Source of the DNA: a virus
Reading direction: 5' to 3' (one strand)
IMG/VR virus record: IMGVR_UViG_3300025435_000010
Span: 62,001 to 126,000 of that record
DNA length: 64,000 nucleotides
Both the position numbers and the translations under genes were made by a program. Positions 49,629-58,700 of the stretch are shown in pieces. How positions within the stretch are numbered: position 1 is the first letter of the stretch; each line of letters starts with the position of its first letter. A model generated the notes under the pieces. That model worked only from the letters and a program-made list of their open reading frames with translations, made no database searches and was not told the DNA's origin.

Positions 49629-50813
49629 ATGATCGATTTAAATACAGTAACAGGTAATACAGCATTTTTAAAAAATGTTGATAGTATTATAGGTCCTGGT
49701 GTCACACCAAATCCTAACAATATACTATCTCCAGCTGCTCAAGCTCTAGCTAATACATCGCCACAGTCTAATACACCAACCAGTACATCTGGTGCAGATG
49801 CTTTGATGAGCAAGTCCCAAGGGCAATACAGTAACAGACAATTTATCGCTCCATTTTCGTATACGCAGAACGTTGAAGGTATAATGATTCAAGTAGACTA
49901 TCTCGGTAAACGTGTCAAGACCAGCGGATCAATGCCCTATAGGTCTATCATATCTCTTTCAGCTATTACCTTACCACCAGCGGTTATCAATGATCCAGCA
50001 GAGAATAACCCCGAAAGAACAGTCAAGCAGCCTGCTACAATAGCCTTCTCGGGTACACCATCGCAAAATGCAGCTATACAGCAATTTGGCACTGGTGTTA
50101 ATGCTCTCACAAATAGCTTACAAGGCAGAACAACACAATTCTCTAGCTTGGTTCAAACAGCTAAGTCCAACCCATCTCAACTTTTTAGTAATCTACAATC
50201 AAGCGGAGCAGCAGCCCTACAAGGTCAATTAAACAATCTTGTACCGTTTTCGACTATTAATCAATCTATAGCTAATTTACCTGGATTTAATATAGCTACA
50301 AACGTACTCGGTCAAATACCAGGTGGTTCAGATATTGTAGGCGCACTATCAAATCCTGTGGGGACAGTTACTAGTGCATTAACACAGAACCTTACTCAAG
50401 GTCTGAATCTTCAAGGCGGGCTACCATCAGTCTCGCTCGGATCACTTACCGAGTTATTCAGTCTTGCAACAAATATTGCTAGCAACGGTCCACCAACAAG
50501 TTTAACCGGTATTATAAACCTAGAAAAACAAGTTAAATCTATTGTATGTAATTTCGTAATGCCAATCCTTACAATACCAGATTTAAAAGCTATTCTTAAT
50601 TTTAAATTTCCAAATCCTCTCGATACACTTAAGAAGATTAAAACTGAGCTAGAAAACGAAATTTCAAATATTATCAATTCACTTGATATCGTTCAACTCT
50701 TGCAGGATCTATTACCCGACCCTCATGCTATTTACGATGCTATTGTTAAGGAGATAACTACTTGCGATACTGCTCCAACAAATAAACAGAATGCTAAGAA
50801 CGGAAAAAAATAA
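49629..50813 (+). CDS. Hypothetical tail/baseplate protein (394 aa)
   Basis: No family is recognised. The N-terminus has a short beta region (IAPFSYTQNVEGIMIQVDYLG, MPYRSIISLSAITLPP). The middle is Gly/Ser/Gln-rich low complexity with repeated LPG/LGQIPGG-like turns. The C-terminus is helical (LKKIKTELENEISNIINSLD, IVQLLQDLLPDPHAIYDAI) and ends in Lys/Asn. It starts 3 nt after the preceding hub gene and closes the plus-strand hub block, so a structural role in the tail is likely. Confidence 0.65.
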   Translation: MIDLNTVTGNTAFLKNVDSIIGPGVTPNPNNILSPAAQALANTSPQSNTPTSTSGADALMSKSQGQYSNRQFIAPFSYTQNVEGIMIQVDYLGKRVKTSGSMPYRSIISLSAITLPPAVINDPAENNPERTVKQPATIAFSGTPSQNAAIQQFGTGVNALTNSLQGRTTQFSSLVQTAKSNPSQLFSNLQSSGAAALQGQLNNLVPFSTINQSIANLPGFNIATNVLGQIPGGSDIVGALSNPVGTVTSALTQNLTQGLNLQGGLPSVSLGSLTELFSLATNIASNGPPTSLTGIINLEKQVKSIVCNFVMPILTIPDLKAILNFKFPNPLDTLKKIKTELENEISNIINSLDIVQLLQDLLPDPHAIYDAIVKEITTCDTAPTNKQNAKNGKK

Positions 50814-50819
50814 CGGCGG

Positions 50820-51287
50820 TTAGTCTATTCTCTTATTTTCAATAAGATCAGCTTCAATTGGTTTTGCTTTATCTACGAGCATTTTAAAAATCTCTTCTCT
50901 TGTTGCAAGTAATTTGTGTGTATTGTTATCCTGTTGAAGCTCTTTTCTAGATGCTATATCCATCTCCTTGAGTTTAACAGAAGTAGTTGAGCGTTTATCT
51001 TGAATAGTTAAATGATTAAGTGAATCAATAGCAGAAGAGGCAGCTTTAATTAATCCCGCAAGTGCTTCAACATCCTCAGCATTAGGCGCAGAGATAATAA
51101 AGTCTTTGACAGTAGCAACCATTTCTAAAGCATCCTGAACCAATGCAGCTCCATTTTCAATAGTAAATTTCTCGAGCTCCTCCTTAGTAATAGGATCTCT
51201 CTCTTTTTTTACATCCTTTACCTTAACGCTAACTGCTTGAAGCTGGTCAAGTAATGTTTCAACTTCATCATGTATCTCATCATCCAT
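50820..51287 (-). CDS. gp16-like small terminase (tentative)
   Basis: A 155-aa all-helical protein (T4 gp16: 164 aa). The segment from GAALVQDALEMVATVKDFIISAP through DVEALAGLIKAASSAIDSLNHL and KRSTTSVKLKEMDIA to LLATREEIFKMLVDKAKP resembles the central coiled-coil and C-terminal parts of gp16-type small terminases, which recognise DNA for packaging. Identity is weak by eye, and there is no N-terminal targeting peptide. If correct, it is 16 kb from gp17 and on the other strand, which is unusual. A TAAGTA late-like box precedes it by 10 nt. Confidence 0.45.
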   Translation of the reverse strand: MDDEIHDEVETLLDQLQAVSVKVKDVKKERDPITKEELEKFTIENGAALVQDALEMVATVKDFIISAPNAEDVEALAGLIKAASSAIDSLNHLTIQDKRSTTSVKLKEMDIASRKELQQDNNTHKLLATREEIFKMLVDKAKPIEADLIENKRID

Positions 51288-51297
51288 ACTGTAGATA

Positions 51298-51303
51298 TAC
51301 TTA
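51298..51303 (-). promoter_or_regulatory. Late-like box (TAAGTA) for 51287 gene
   Basis: Minus-strand TAAGTA, 10 nt from the ATG at 51287, close to the divergent dut promoter. Confidence 0.35.
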
Positions 51304-51310
51304 TTCCAGG

Positions 51311-51338
51311 TTGATTTTAAATAAAGGTATATTATTAT
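51311..51338 (+). promoter_or_regulatory. Early-type promoter of dut-gp44
   Basis: TTGATT (51311-51316), 16-bp spacer, TATTAT (51333-51338), 8 nt to ATG 51347. Confidence 0.65.
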
Positions 51339-51346
51339 AGGCTTAT

Positions 51347-51796
51347 ATGTCTGATCCTAATATTCACTATCTTCCTATTTTAAAGTTTGAAAAGACCCAT
51401 GAATTAGCTAAGCTTCCTACTAAGAATCACGAATCCGATACCGGTTATGATGTCTATAGTGTTGAAGATGCTGTGGTTCCTGCTAGAGGAAGCGCTGTTG
51501 TCCCTGTTGGTCTTAAGTTTGCCTATATCCCTGAAGGGTATTGGGTTAAAGTAGAGAGTCGTAGCGGCCTAGGATTTAAACACGGTGTTACAGCTCATCC
51601 AGGTATTATTGATAACGCCTATCGCGGTGATGCCGGTATTAAGCTCTATAACAATACCGACGTACCGTATGAGGTTAAAGCTGGTGATAGGATTGCGCAA
51701 TTTGTAATCTATATGAATATTCATATGCCAGTAGAGTGGGGTAAAGCTGATAGTACTGAGCGTGGTGAAAAAGGTTTCGGTGCTTCCGGACGATAA
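51347..51796 (+). CDS. dut: dUTP diphosphatase
   Basis: Hydrolyses dUTP to dUMP, keeping uracil out of DNA and feeding dTMP synthesis. The 149-aa trimeric-type enzyme has all five motifs: DTGYDV, ESRSGLGFKHG, GIIDNAYRGDAGIKL, GDRIAQFVI and the C-terminal RGEKGFGASGR. The start is fixed by the early promoter 8 nt upstream. gp44 follows after a single base, so the two genes form one early unit. Confidence 0.95.
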   Translation: MSDPNIHYLPILKFEKTHELAKLPTKNHESDTGYDVYSVEDAVVPARGSAVVPVGLKFAYIPEGYWVKVESRSGLGFKHGVTAHPGIIDNAYRGDAGIKLYNNTDVPYEVKAGDRIAQFVIYMNIHMPVEWGKADSTERGEKGFGASGR

Positions 51797-51797
51797 A

Positions 51798-52730
51798 ATG
51801 AGTTATAATTTTCAAAATCTTTGGGTAGAACGCTACCGCCCTCATACACTTGACGAGTTAGTATGTACTTCTTTTACCAAAGAGTCGTTACTATCTTTTA
51901 AAGATAAAGAAGAGATTCCAAATCTGCTCTTTACAGGGGCAGCTGGTATTGGTAAAACGTCAGTAGCTAAGATTATTGTAAATGATATTCTTAATTGTCA
52001 GTATCTTTACATAAATGCATCTGATGAAAATGGTATTGATACTATTAGACACAAAGTAATTAACTTTGCTCAAACTATGAGCATTGATGGAAAGATTAAG
52101 GTTATTATTCTTGATGAGTGTGATGGTCTATCTATTGACGCGCAGCGTGCTCTTAGAAATACAATGGAAGAGTTTGCCGGTATTACTCGCTTTATTCTGA
52201 CTGCGAATTACAAATACAAGATTATACCTGCCCTTCAGAGTCGTTGTCAAAGCTTTGATCTAACACCTCCTGTCGATTTAGCGGTGAAGAGATGTGCTAG
52301 TATCTTAAAGAAAGAAGGTATCTCTGTACCAGATAGCGAAAAAGTAAAGCTCGTAGAATTTATTAAAGGTACGTATCCTGACCTCCGTAAGTGCATTAAT
52401 GAATTACAAAAATTCTCATCTACCGGTACCCTTTCTCTTAGAGATATAAAGAATAATAAAGTATTGGAATTAATCTTTAGAGAGATAAAAAAGAAAAATG
52501 TTGAGTTACTTCGTAAAGCTTTAATTGAAAGCGAACAGACATTTAATTCTGATTATACTTCCCTTCTTCGTAACTTGTTTAATTATGTCGACGAAGCTGA
52601 GACAAACGCTGATCTTAAGAGATTTTATTTACTTACAATCTCTGAATACCTCTATCGAGATGGGTTTGTAATTGATAAAGAAATCAATTGCTATGCCTGC
52701 TTAATTCAGCTTTCTGAAGTTAAGCTTTAG
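51798..52730 (+). CDS. 44: gp44 clamp-loader ATPase
   Basis: Loads the gp45 clamp. The 310-aa AAA+ protein (T4: 319) starts MSYNFQNLWVERYRP at ATG 51798. It has Walker A FTGAAGIGKTS, Walker B KVIILDECDG, the arginine-finger region QRALRNTMEEF, sensor 1 RFILTANY, SRCQSF and a C-terminal helical collar. A longer in-frame start at 51762 lies within dut and lacks family sequence. The partner gp62 is not recognised in this window. It overlaps the convergent gene by 11 nt. Confidence 0.94.
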   Translation: MSYNFQNLWVERYRPHTLDELVCTSFTKESLLSFKDKEEIPNLLFTGAAGIGKTSVAKIIVNDILNCQYLYINASDENGIDTIRHKVINFAQTMSIDGKIKVIILDECDGLSIDAQRALRNTMEEFAGITRFILTANYKYKIIPALQSRCQSFDLTPPVDLAVKRCASILKKEGISVPDSEKVKLVEFIKGTYPDLRKCINELQKFSSTGTLSLRDIKNNKVLELIFREIKKKNVELLRKALIESEQTFNSDYTSLLRNLFNYVDEAETNADLKRFYLLTISEYLYRDGFVIDKEINCYACLIQLSEVKL

Positions 52731-53319
52731 GCATATACTTTGCAGTATAAGAAGCTGGATCCTTAGCATCGGCATTAGGTGATGCAGGAATTGCAGTATT
52801 AATATTTTTAAGCTTTGATTCTGTAGGAGCTAATTTTTTATTTCCTAAATCAGCCGTACGCGTACGAGCTGGAGAATAAAACGGAACTTCTTCAGCTTCA
52901 TCCTTAACTTCTACAGGCTTAATCTTAACTTTATTGTCATACTTGTTTCTATCAGGTACTTCTTCAAGGCCTGGAACAGTGTCAATCTTGTCAAGCATTC
53001 CTACGTGAACAATAGTAGTTTTGAAGATTCTACCACCACCTTCATCGAGACCGACTTCAACAGTAAAATCAGGACCTGTGTCGTCAGGGTTACCTGTACC
53101 CATAACTGCAGGAAATTTATTGATAACGTTTGTAACTCTAAGGGTACGACCGTCCTTAATAAGATTTTCGAGGTTCTTAGCAAGTTCATCTGACTGTGTT
53201 ACTACAAAGGGGTGCTTTAAGGCATTAACCTTAAATTTAACAATATCACCCTGAAGAAAACCACCATGGTTATAACGGGTTAACCAACTTTCATAGAGCC
53301 TAAGAAAACGCTTTTTCAT
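52720..53319 (-). CDS. Putative packaged protein (199 aa)
   Basis: The start MKKRFLRLYESWLTRYN is a targeting-like segment with an LYE-S site. The block RYNHGGFLQGDIVKFKVNALKHPFVV, followed by RTLRVTNVINKFPAVMGTG and FTVEVGLDEGGGRIFKTTIVHV, makes a beta-rich, SH3-like domain of the GGFLxGDxVKFK type. I have seen this type at the N-terminus of uncharacterised phage proteins. The C-terminal 70 residues are a polar linker. It has a late box 7 nt upstream and is divergent from gp25. Confidence 0.65.
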   Translation of the reverse strand: MKKRFLRLYESWLTRYNHGGFLQGDIVKFKVNALKHPFVVTQSDELAKNLENLIKDGRTLRVTNVINKFPAVMGTGNPDDTGPDFTVEVGLDEGGGRIFKTTIVHVGMLDKIDTVPGLEEVPDRNKYDNKVKIKPVEVKDEAEEVPFYSPARTRTADLGNKKLAPTESKLKNINTAIPASPNADAKDPASYTAKYMPKA

Positions 53320-53326
53320 GTATTAT

Positions 53327-53332
53327 TATTTA
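53327..53332 (-). promoter_or_regulatory. Late box (TAAATA) for 53319 gene
   Basis: Minus-strand AATAAATA, 7 nt from the ATG at 53319. Confidence 0.55.
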
Positions 53333-53377
53333 TTGTCCAAGGTACAATAAACCAATCAACGAAACGTAAAACCCTGA

Positions 53378-53383
53378 TAAATA
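53378..53383 (+). promoter_or_regulatory. Late promoter (TAAATA) of gene 25
   Basis: GATAAATATATAT then GTG 53389; the box ends 5 nt before the start. Confidence 0.65.
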
Positions 53384-53388
53384 TATAT

Positions 53389-53895
53389 GTGGCAACTATC
53401 AAACTTAATTCATTAACAGATCAGCCTACAAAATCTAATAAAGGCTACAAATATAATGACTTACATTTAGACTTTACGCCTGTTTTTTATAACCCCCCTT
53501 ATGGAGGATATACACAACACAATGAATTACACCGCAATCTGGAGATTGTCGATATTGCTGCTGATTATGATCTTGGAGCTATTAAAAATTCCCTTATTAA
53601 TCTCTTTACGACAATACCAGGTCAAAAGCTACTCAATCCCTTTTTTGGTTTAAATCTTGTTCAGTATATCTTCGATAAATGCGACGAGGATACAGCAAAT
53701 TTGATTGGTAATGAAATAGTTCACGGTATAACAACATTTGAGCCCAGAGTCTCACTACAACAGGTATCAGTAATAGCTCAACCCGACGCACACCAATACA
53801 CTGTTGTAATTACTTTTTCCGTACCAACAATAGGTACTAGTAGTTATCAGTTCTTCGGTACATTAAGTAATTCAGGCTTCGTCTTTACATCATAA
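53389..53895 (+). CDS. 25: gp25 baseplate wedge protein, GTG start
   Basis: A 168-aa member of the gp25/lysozyme-like wedge family: IVDIAADYDLGAIKNSLINLFTTIPGQKLLNPFFGLNL, NLIGNEIVHGITTFEPRVSLQQVSV and YTVVITFSVP. T4 gp25 is 132 aa; the extra length is at the N-terminus. It is central to the sheath-wedge junction. GTG 53389 is supported by the late box. gp6 starts 3 nt after its stop. Confidence 0.88.
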   Translation: MATIKLNSLTDQPTKSNKGYKYNDLHLDFTPVFYNPPYGGYTQHNELHRNLEIVDIAADYDLGAIKNSLINLFTTIPGQKLLNPFFGLNLVQYIFDKCDEDTANLIGNEIVHGITTFEPRVSLQQVSVIAQPDAHQYTVVITFSVPTIGTSSYQFFGTLSNSGFVFTS

Positions 53896-53898
53896 TCT

Positions 53899-55761
53899 AT
53901 GGCAACTAACAACAATCAATTTAACGATTTTAATCTACCGGTAAATGCCTACGCGGCATTTGATGCCCTTAGCTTAAAGAATCTTATTATTACGAGGCTT
54001 AACTCAACTAATAATTATACAGACCAACAATTTGAAGGTAGTAATCTTTCATCAATTATTGATATTATTGCCTACGCATACCACGTTTTACTGTTTTATT
54101 TAAATAGAACTAGTGCTGAAAGTACATTTACTACTGCTGAGCTTTATGAAAACGTTAACAAGATCGTTAAATTAATTGGCTATAACCCCGTTGGGTATCA
54201 AACAGCCATCCTACCGTTTCAAGCCAAGAGTAATGGTAATTTACCTACAGCGACTTTTACTATACCACGTTATTCATTTTTTAATGTAAACGGTACAACA
54301 TACTCATTCAATAGTGATGCAACATTTACAAATACAACTAATGCAGCATCTACCCTAACAGACTTACAGGATAATAATTTATTATATCAGGGTACGTATA
54401 CAGAATACCCCACCTACGCGGCGTATGGTGCGCCTTTCGAAGTTTTAACATTGACAATTGTTGATACAAACGGGCAGAACGTTCTAATCGATCACTTCAA
54501 TACCGATGTCTATGTCAAAAGTAGTGTAGCAGCTAATGCTACCTGGATAAAATGGGCACCCACACAATCCTTATTCCTTGAACAATCAAACGCTACAAAA
54601 TATGAAATCCGACTTAATGAAAATGGTAGATACGAAATAAAATTCGGTAACGGCGTCACAGGTCAACAATTAAATTCTGGTGATCAAGTAGCTGTCTATT
54701 ATCTCAAAACAGATGGTGTAAAAGGACAAATCGGACCAAATCAATTAAATGGTAAACAATTATTCTTCTATAATACAGCGAGATTTAATTCTATTGCAGC
54801 TAATGTAATTTCACGTAATCTTAACTTACTCACATCAACAAACGCTGCAAATATTGTCTTTTCAAATACTGACCCTTCTACGAATTTTATTGCTGCTGAA
54901 GATGTAACGAGTATCAAGCTCAACGCACCAAACACATTTAGAAGTCAATTTAGACTTGTTACACCGAATGACTATGTTACTTATATTGATAAAAACTATA
55001 GTAACATTATTACATCGTCTCGCGTTGTTAGTAACTGGGATTATATTTCCGGTCATTTAAAATATTATTACGATCTAGGGTTAACCACACCTAATACACA
55101 ATCACGCATACTATACAATCAAGTTAAATTTGCTGATACAAGTAATTTCAATAATATCTATATCTATGCTGTACCGAAGTTAGCTAAAACATCATCACTC
55201 TCTACAAGAGTTAACTATCTTAATAGCGCTCAAAAGCAATTAATCATTAATGATTTGCAAAATAGTAAACTAACAACAGCGGAAATTATTGTAAATGACC
55301 CTGTTTATGTGGAGGTAGCTCTTGGTGTCGCTTCATCGGGTAGTGTATTGACGCCAAATATGGCTAAAAGTACAAAACTAGTAGTGACAAGAGATATCAC
55401 ATCAAGCAATTCTCCGACATCTATTGCCCAACAAGTTGCTAATGTGTTGGTAAACTATTTCTCCACGACAAACGATAACCTCGGCTTACTAATTGATATT
55501 GCAGGTCTAAATGGTCAAATTCTTAACATAAACGGTGTTACTAAGGTAGTCACGCAATATACAGATGCCAATGGAAATGTATTTACAGTGCCCGGTGTGA
55601 GTTTACTCATATCTAACCCCGTGCACCCATATGATGATATTAATGTATATACTCAAAATGTACCATTACCTTATTTTAAGTTCCCATATCTAGCAAATGC
55701 ATTACAATTTGTTAATAATATCAATGTCGTTACCCCTTCGATACAATCGCTAACACATTAA
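53899..55761 (+). CDS. 6: gp6 baseplate wedge protein
   Basis: A 620-aa protein (T4: 660) with the gp6/baseplate J-like outline: LKNLIITRLNSTNNYTDQQFEGSNLSSIIDIIAYAYHV, NVNKIVKLIGYNPVGYQTA, TFTIPRYSFFNVNGTTYSF, FRLVTPNDYVTYIDKNYSNII, and a C-terminal dimerisation region. It forms the inner iris of the baseplate with gp25 and gp53. It is co-transcribed with gp25. Confidence 0.88.
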   Translation: MATNNNQFNDFNLPVNAYAAFDALSLKNLIITRLNSTNNYTDQQFEGSNLSSIIDIIAYAYHVLLFYLNRTSAESTFTTAELYENVNKIVKLIGYNPVGYQTAILPFQAKSNGNLPTATFTIPRYSFFNVNGTTYSFNSDATFTNTTNAASTLTDLQDNNLLYQGTYTEYPTYAAYGAPFEVLTLTIVDTNGQNVLIDHFNTDVYVKSSVAANATWIKWAPTQSLFLEQSNATKYEIRLNENGRYEIKFGNGVTGQQLNSGDQVAVYYLKTDGVKGQIGPNQLNGKQLFFYNTARFNSIAANVISRNLNLLTSTNAANIVFSNTDPSTNFIAAEDVTSIKLNAPNTFRSQFRLVTPNDYVTYIDKNYSNIITSSRVVSNWDYISGHLKYYYDLGLTTPNTQSRILYNQVKFADTSNFNNIYIYAVPKLAKTSSLSTRVNYLNSAQKQLIINDLQNSKLTTAEIIVNDPVYVEVALGVASSGSVLTPNMAKSTKLVVTRDITSSNSPTSIAQQVANVLVNYFSTTNDNLGLLIDIAGLNGQILNINGVTKVVTQYTDANGNVFTVPGVSLLISNPVHPYDDINVYTQNVPLPYFKFPYLANALQFVNNINVVTPSIQSLTH

Positions 55762-55774
55762 GGAAATATAACAG

Positions 55775-58700
55775 ATGCCTAACAGTTTAAACTATACATA
55801 TATCTATTTTAATGTAGTTGACTATACAGGCAATAGTTCTCTGTCTTCATTTACTCTCAGTAATACACCACTCACTTTTCGTCCTGATTTTACCACGTCA
55901 TCGATTTTATCGGGATCAAATAGCATATCAAATAAATCCCTGCACTGGGATTTTGGAGATGGCACATCGTCTAATGACCTCATACCAACACATAATTATG
56001 TATGGCCTGGTGAATACACCGTAACGTTAACAATATTTGACAAATACGGTAATGCATATGATAGTAACTATCAACCCACAATACAGATCTTTGATTACAT
56101 CTCTACCCAAATTGATTTTCAAGACTATAAAAGCTTAGTATACGATATACCTTCCGGTCAGATAATCGATCCCTTGATACTTAACACATATTTTAGTTGG
56201 CAAGACTATCAAGCTCTTAGTGGTACAGCTTTAAGCGCATCTGGCTATACGATTAATCTATATGCTTCAGGAGCTAAGGGTGATTACAATTATGTCGCTA
56301 ATGCCTTACTGGATAAATGGGAGCATTTAAGGTCCTTGAGTCGTTTTTATGTGTTATCTACTGTAAATGGCTATACTGACTATACAATTGTTGATAGTGT
56401 ACAACCACAGCTTACACCCGTATACGCAGCAATACAAAATAACAAATTACAGCTTTGTTCGTCGTCTATCTCAGGTAGTGTTCTTGTAGGTGTAACAGGT
56501 AGTTCACAATTCTGGTATACGGATGACAGACCAGCTAATTATCTTACTGATAGTAAACCTATTATTCTCTTTGCTACTTTAGATAGCTCAAAATTTCATG
56601 ATAAATTTACTCAAGAAAATAACGCTTTTAATTATATTAACTACCCACCATACGGGTTTCAAAATTTAGAGCCTGCCGTATTTCCAAATATTAAAACGCG
56701 GTATAACCCTGCCGACCATATTTCAATCACCACTACAGGTATCGATGGTGAAGGTACACTTCCTATCAATAGTTTTAACTTACCTAGTATTAGCTGGCAA
56801 CAAACAGAAATACCGTATGTAATTAAATTTAAGGACTCACTAAATTTTACAACAAAAAATTACCCTGCCCTATCTTCTTCTATTGCCCAGGGTTCAGGTA
56901 TTTACGGTAACCCACAGCCTTATTATGACGTTCAAACAGGCGTTGTATATATTAGCGGTGGTGTGTACTTACCGCTATCTGGTGTAACATTTTATGAGGA
57001 TTTTCCTGCACAGGCACCACAAAGCTTAGGTGCATTTTATAAAGGGTATTTTGTATCCAGCCAATCAAGTACAAATTGCGTACTCACGGCATCAGTGACA
57101 ATTATAGACCCAGCTTATTATCGCAAGGACTCCCTTATAAGTTGGATTGCTATCCCACAATATAATTCTGCGTTAAGACTCTTACGACAAGAAGCTATTG
57201 ATGGGTATACTCTATCTGATACAATTACATTTACCAATGGACTTTCGTCAGAATTTAATATCAATAACCAAAATGTGTATGCTATAACTGTAGTCCCATC
57301 CGGTAATAGTCCTGATAATGACTATCAAACCTGGTTTGCCGATAGTGTAAACGATCAACTTGTAAAATATGATGTAAATGGTAATCAAGTACCTTTATAC
57401 TATACAGCCTCCTTAACAGGCGCGAATAATGCATATTATAGTCTTGCATTATCATCGATGCCGACACTTGTTAACAATACTATTGTTTATCAATCATATC
57501 AATCAACACCGACTAATGGTGTATCGGCGTTTGCAACCCCAAATGATATGGCTTTAGATGGAAACAGTGATCTCTGGGTATCATTGCTCGATAGTGGGCT
57601 AGTTATTAAGATTACTAACGGTACGTTAAACGGTGTATTAACTGGTAGTTATGTAACCACGTACGCTGTACCGAGCGGTTATAGCTATCCCTTATCTGCG
57701 AGTTATTTCTACGAAAATAAAACTGACTATAATACAACAAGCGGTTTTGCCGGTGAAGGTTTAATTTTACCGTCTTCAGTTGACACCGATTTATATAATA
57801 ATATTTGGGTAGCGTATAATCACCCTGATTATAATAAACTGATAAAATATCAAGGTGTCGGTAATTTCTCAAATATAGCTACACAGCTAACATCAATTTC
57901 TTTCCCTTACGGTGTCACACCTGAAATGATACGCATTGACAGAAATCAATATATTTGGGTTACATGCAATAACCATAACTCGAACGGTATTGGCTTCGGC
58001 ACCTACAATGACCTTCTATATAAATTTGATACTAACGGTAACTTAGTACAAGGGTATCCATTATCAGGCTTTCAACAAATAGGTGATATTGTCATTGACG
58101 GTAGTCAAAACGCCTGGGTTGTACAAGGAGCTGATATATTAACGAGGGTAGATGGGGTATTGGCTACAACAAATAACGTCGCCGCGGGGTTACGTGACCC
58201 TGACGGTACGTCAACAAATAATAAAACAGAATATATCTGCAGCATTGGCGGTGTAACATGCGATACTGATAATAATATTTGGATTATCAATAATTTCGAT
58301 AAAAATTTATACACAATCAATACCAGTCTCGCGAATGCAACACCTAGAGTTAATTCTTTTTCTCCAAAATATACGCTACCATTAACCTATCCGCTTCCTG
58401 GGTTATCACCTATATCCGCATATACAATACCAGCGACACCTGTACCTAACACCTACAGTGACGGCTTACAGGAATTCCAGGCAATCGGTGACTGGAATGG
58501 ATACAACTGGTTAAACAAATACGCTGCACCTATCAGTACTATTCGTACGATTACAGGATCATCTAGCTTATTTAATATCTACCCAGGGACAGGTGAATAT
58601 AATCTCGCTAAGGTTAACGATAACTGGAACGCAGCAGGATATTATGAATCTTTACGCTATCAAGAATCACTCATTAATAAACCGGTATTCTTTGAGCAAT

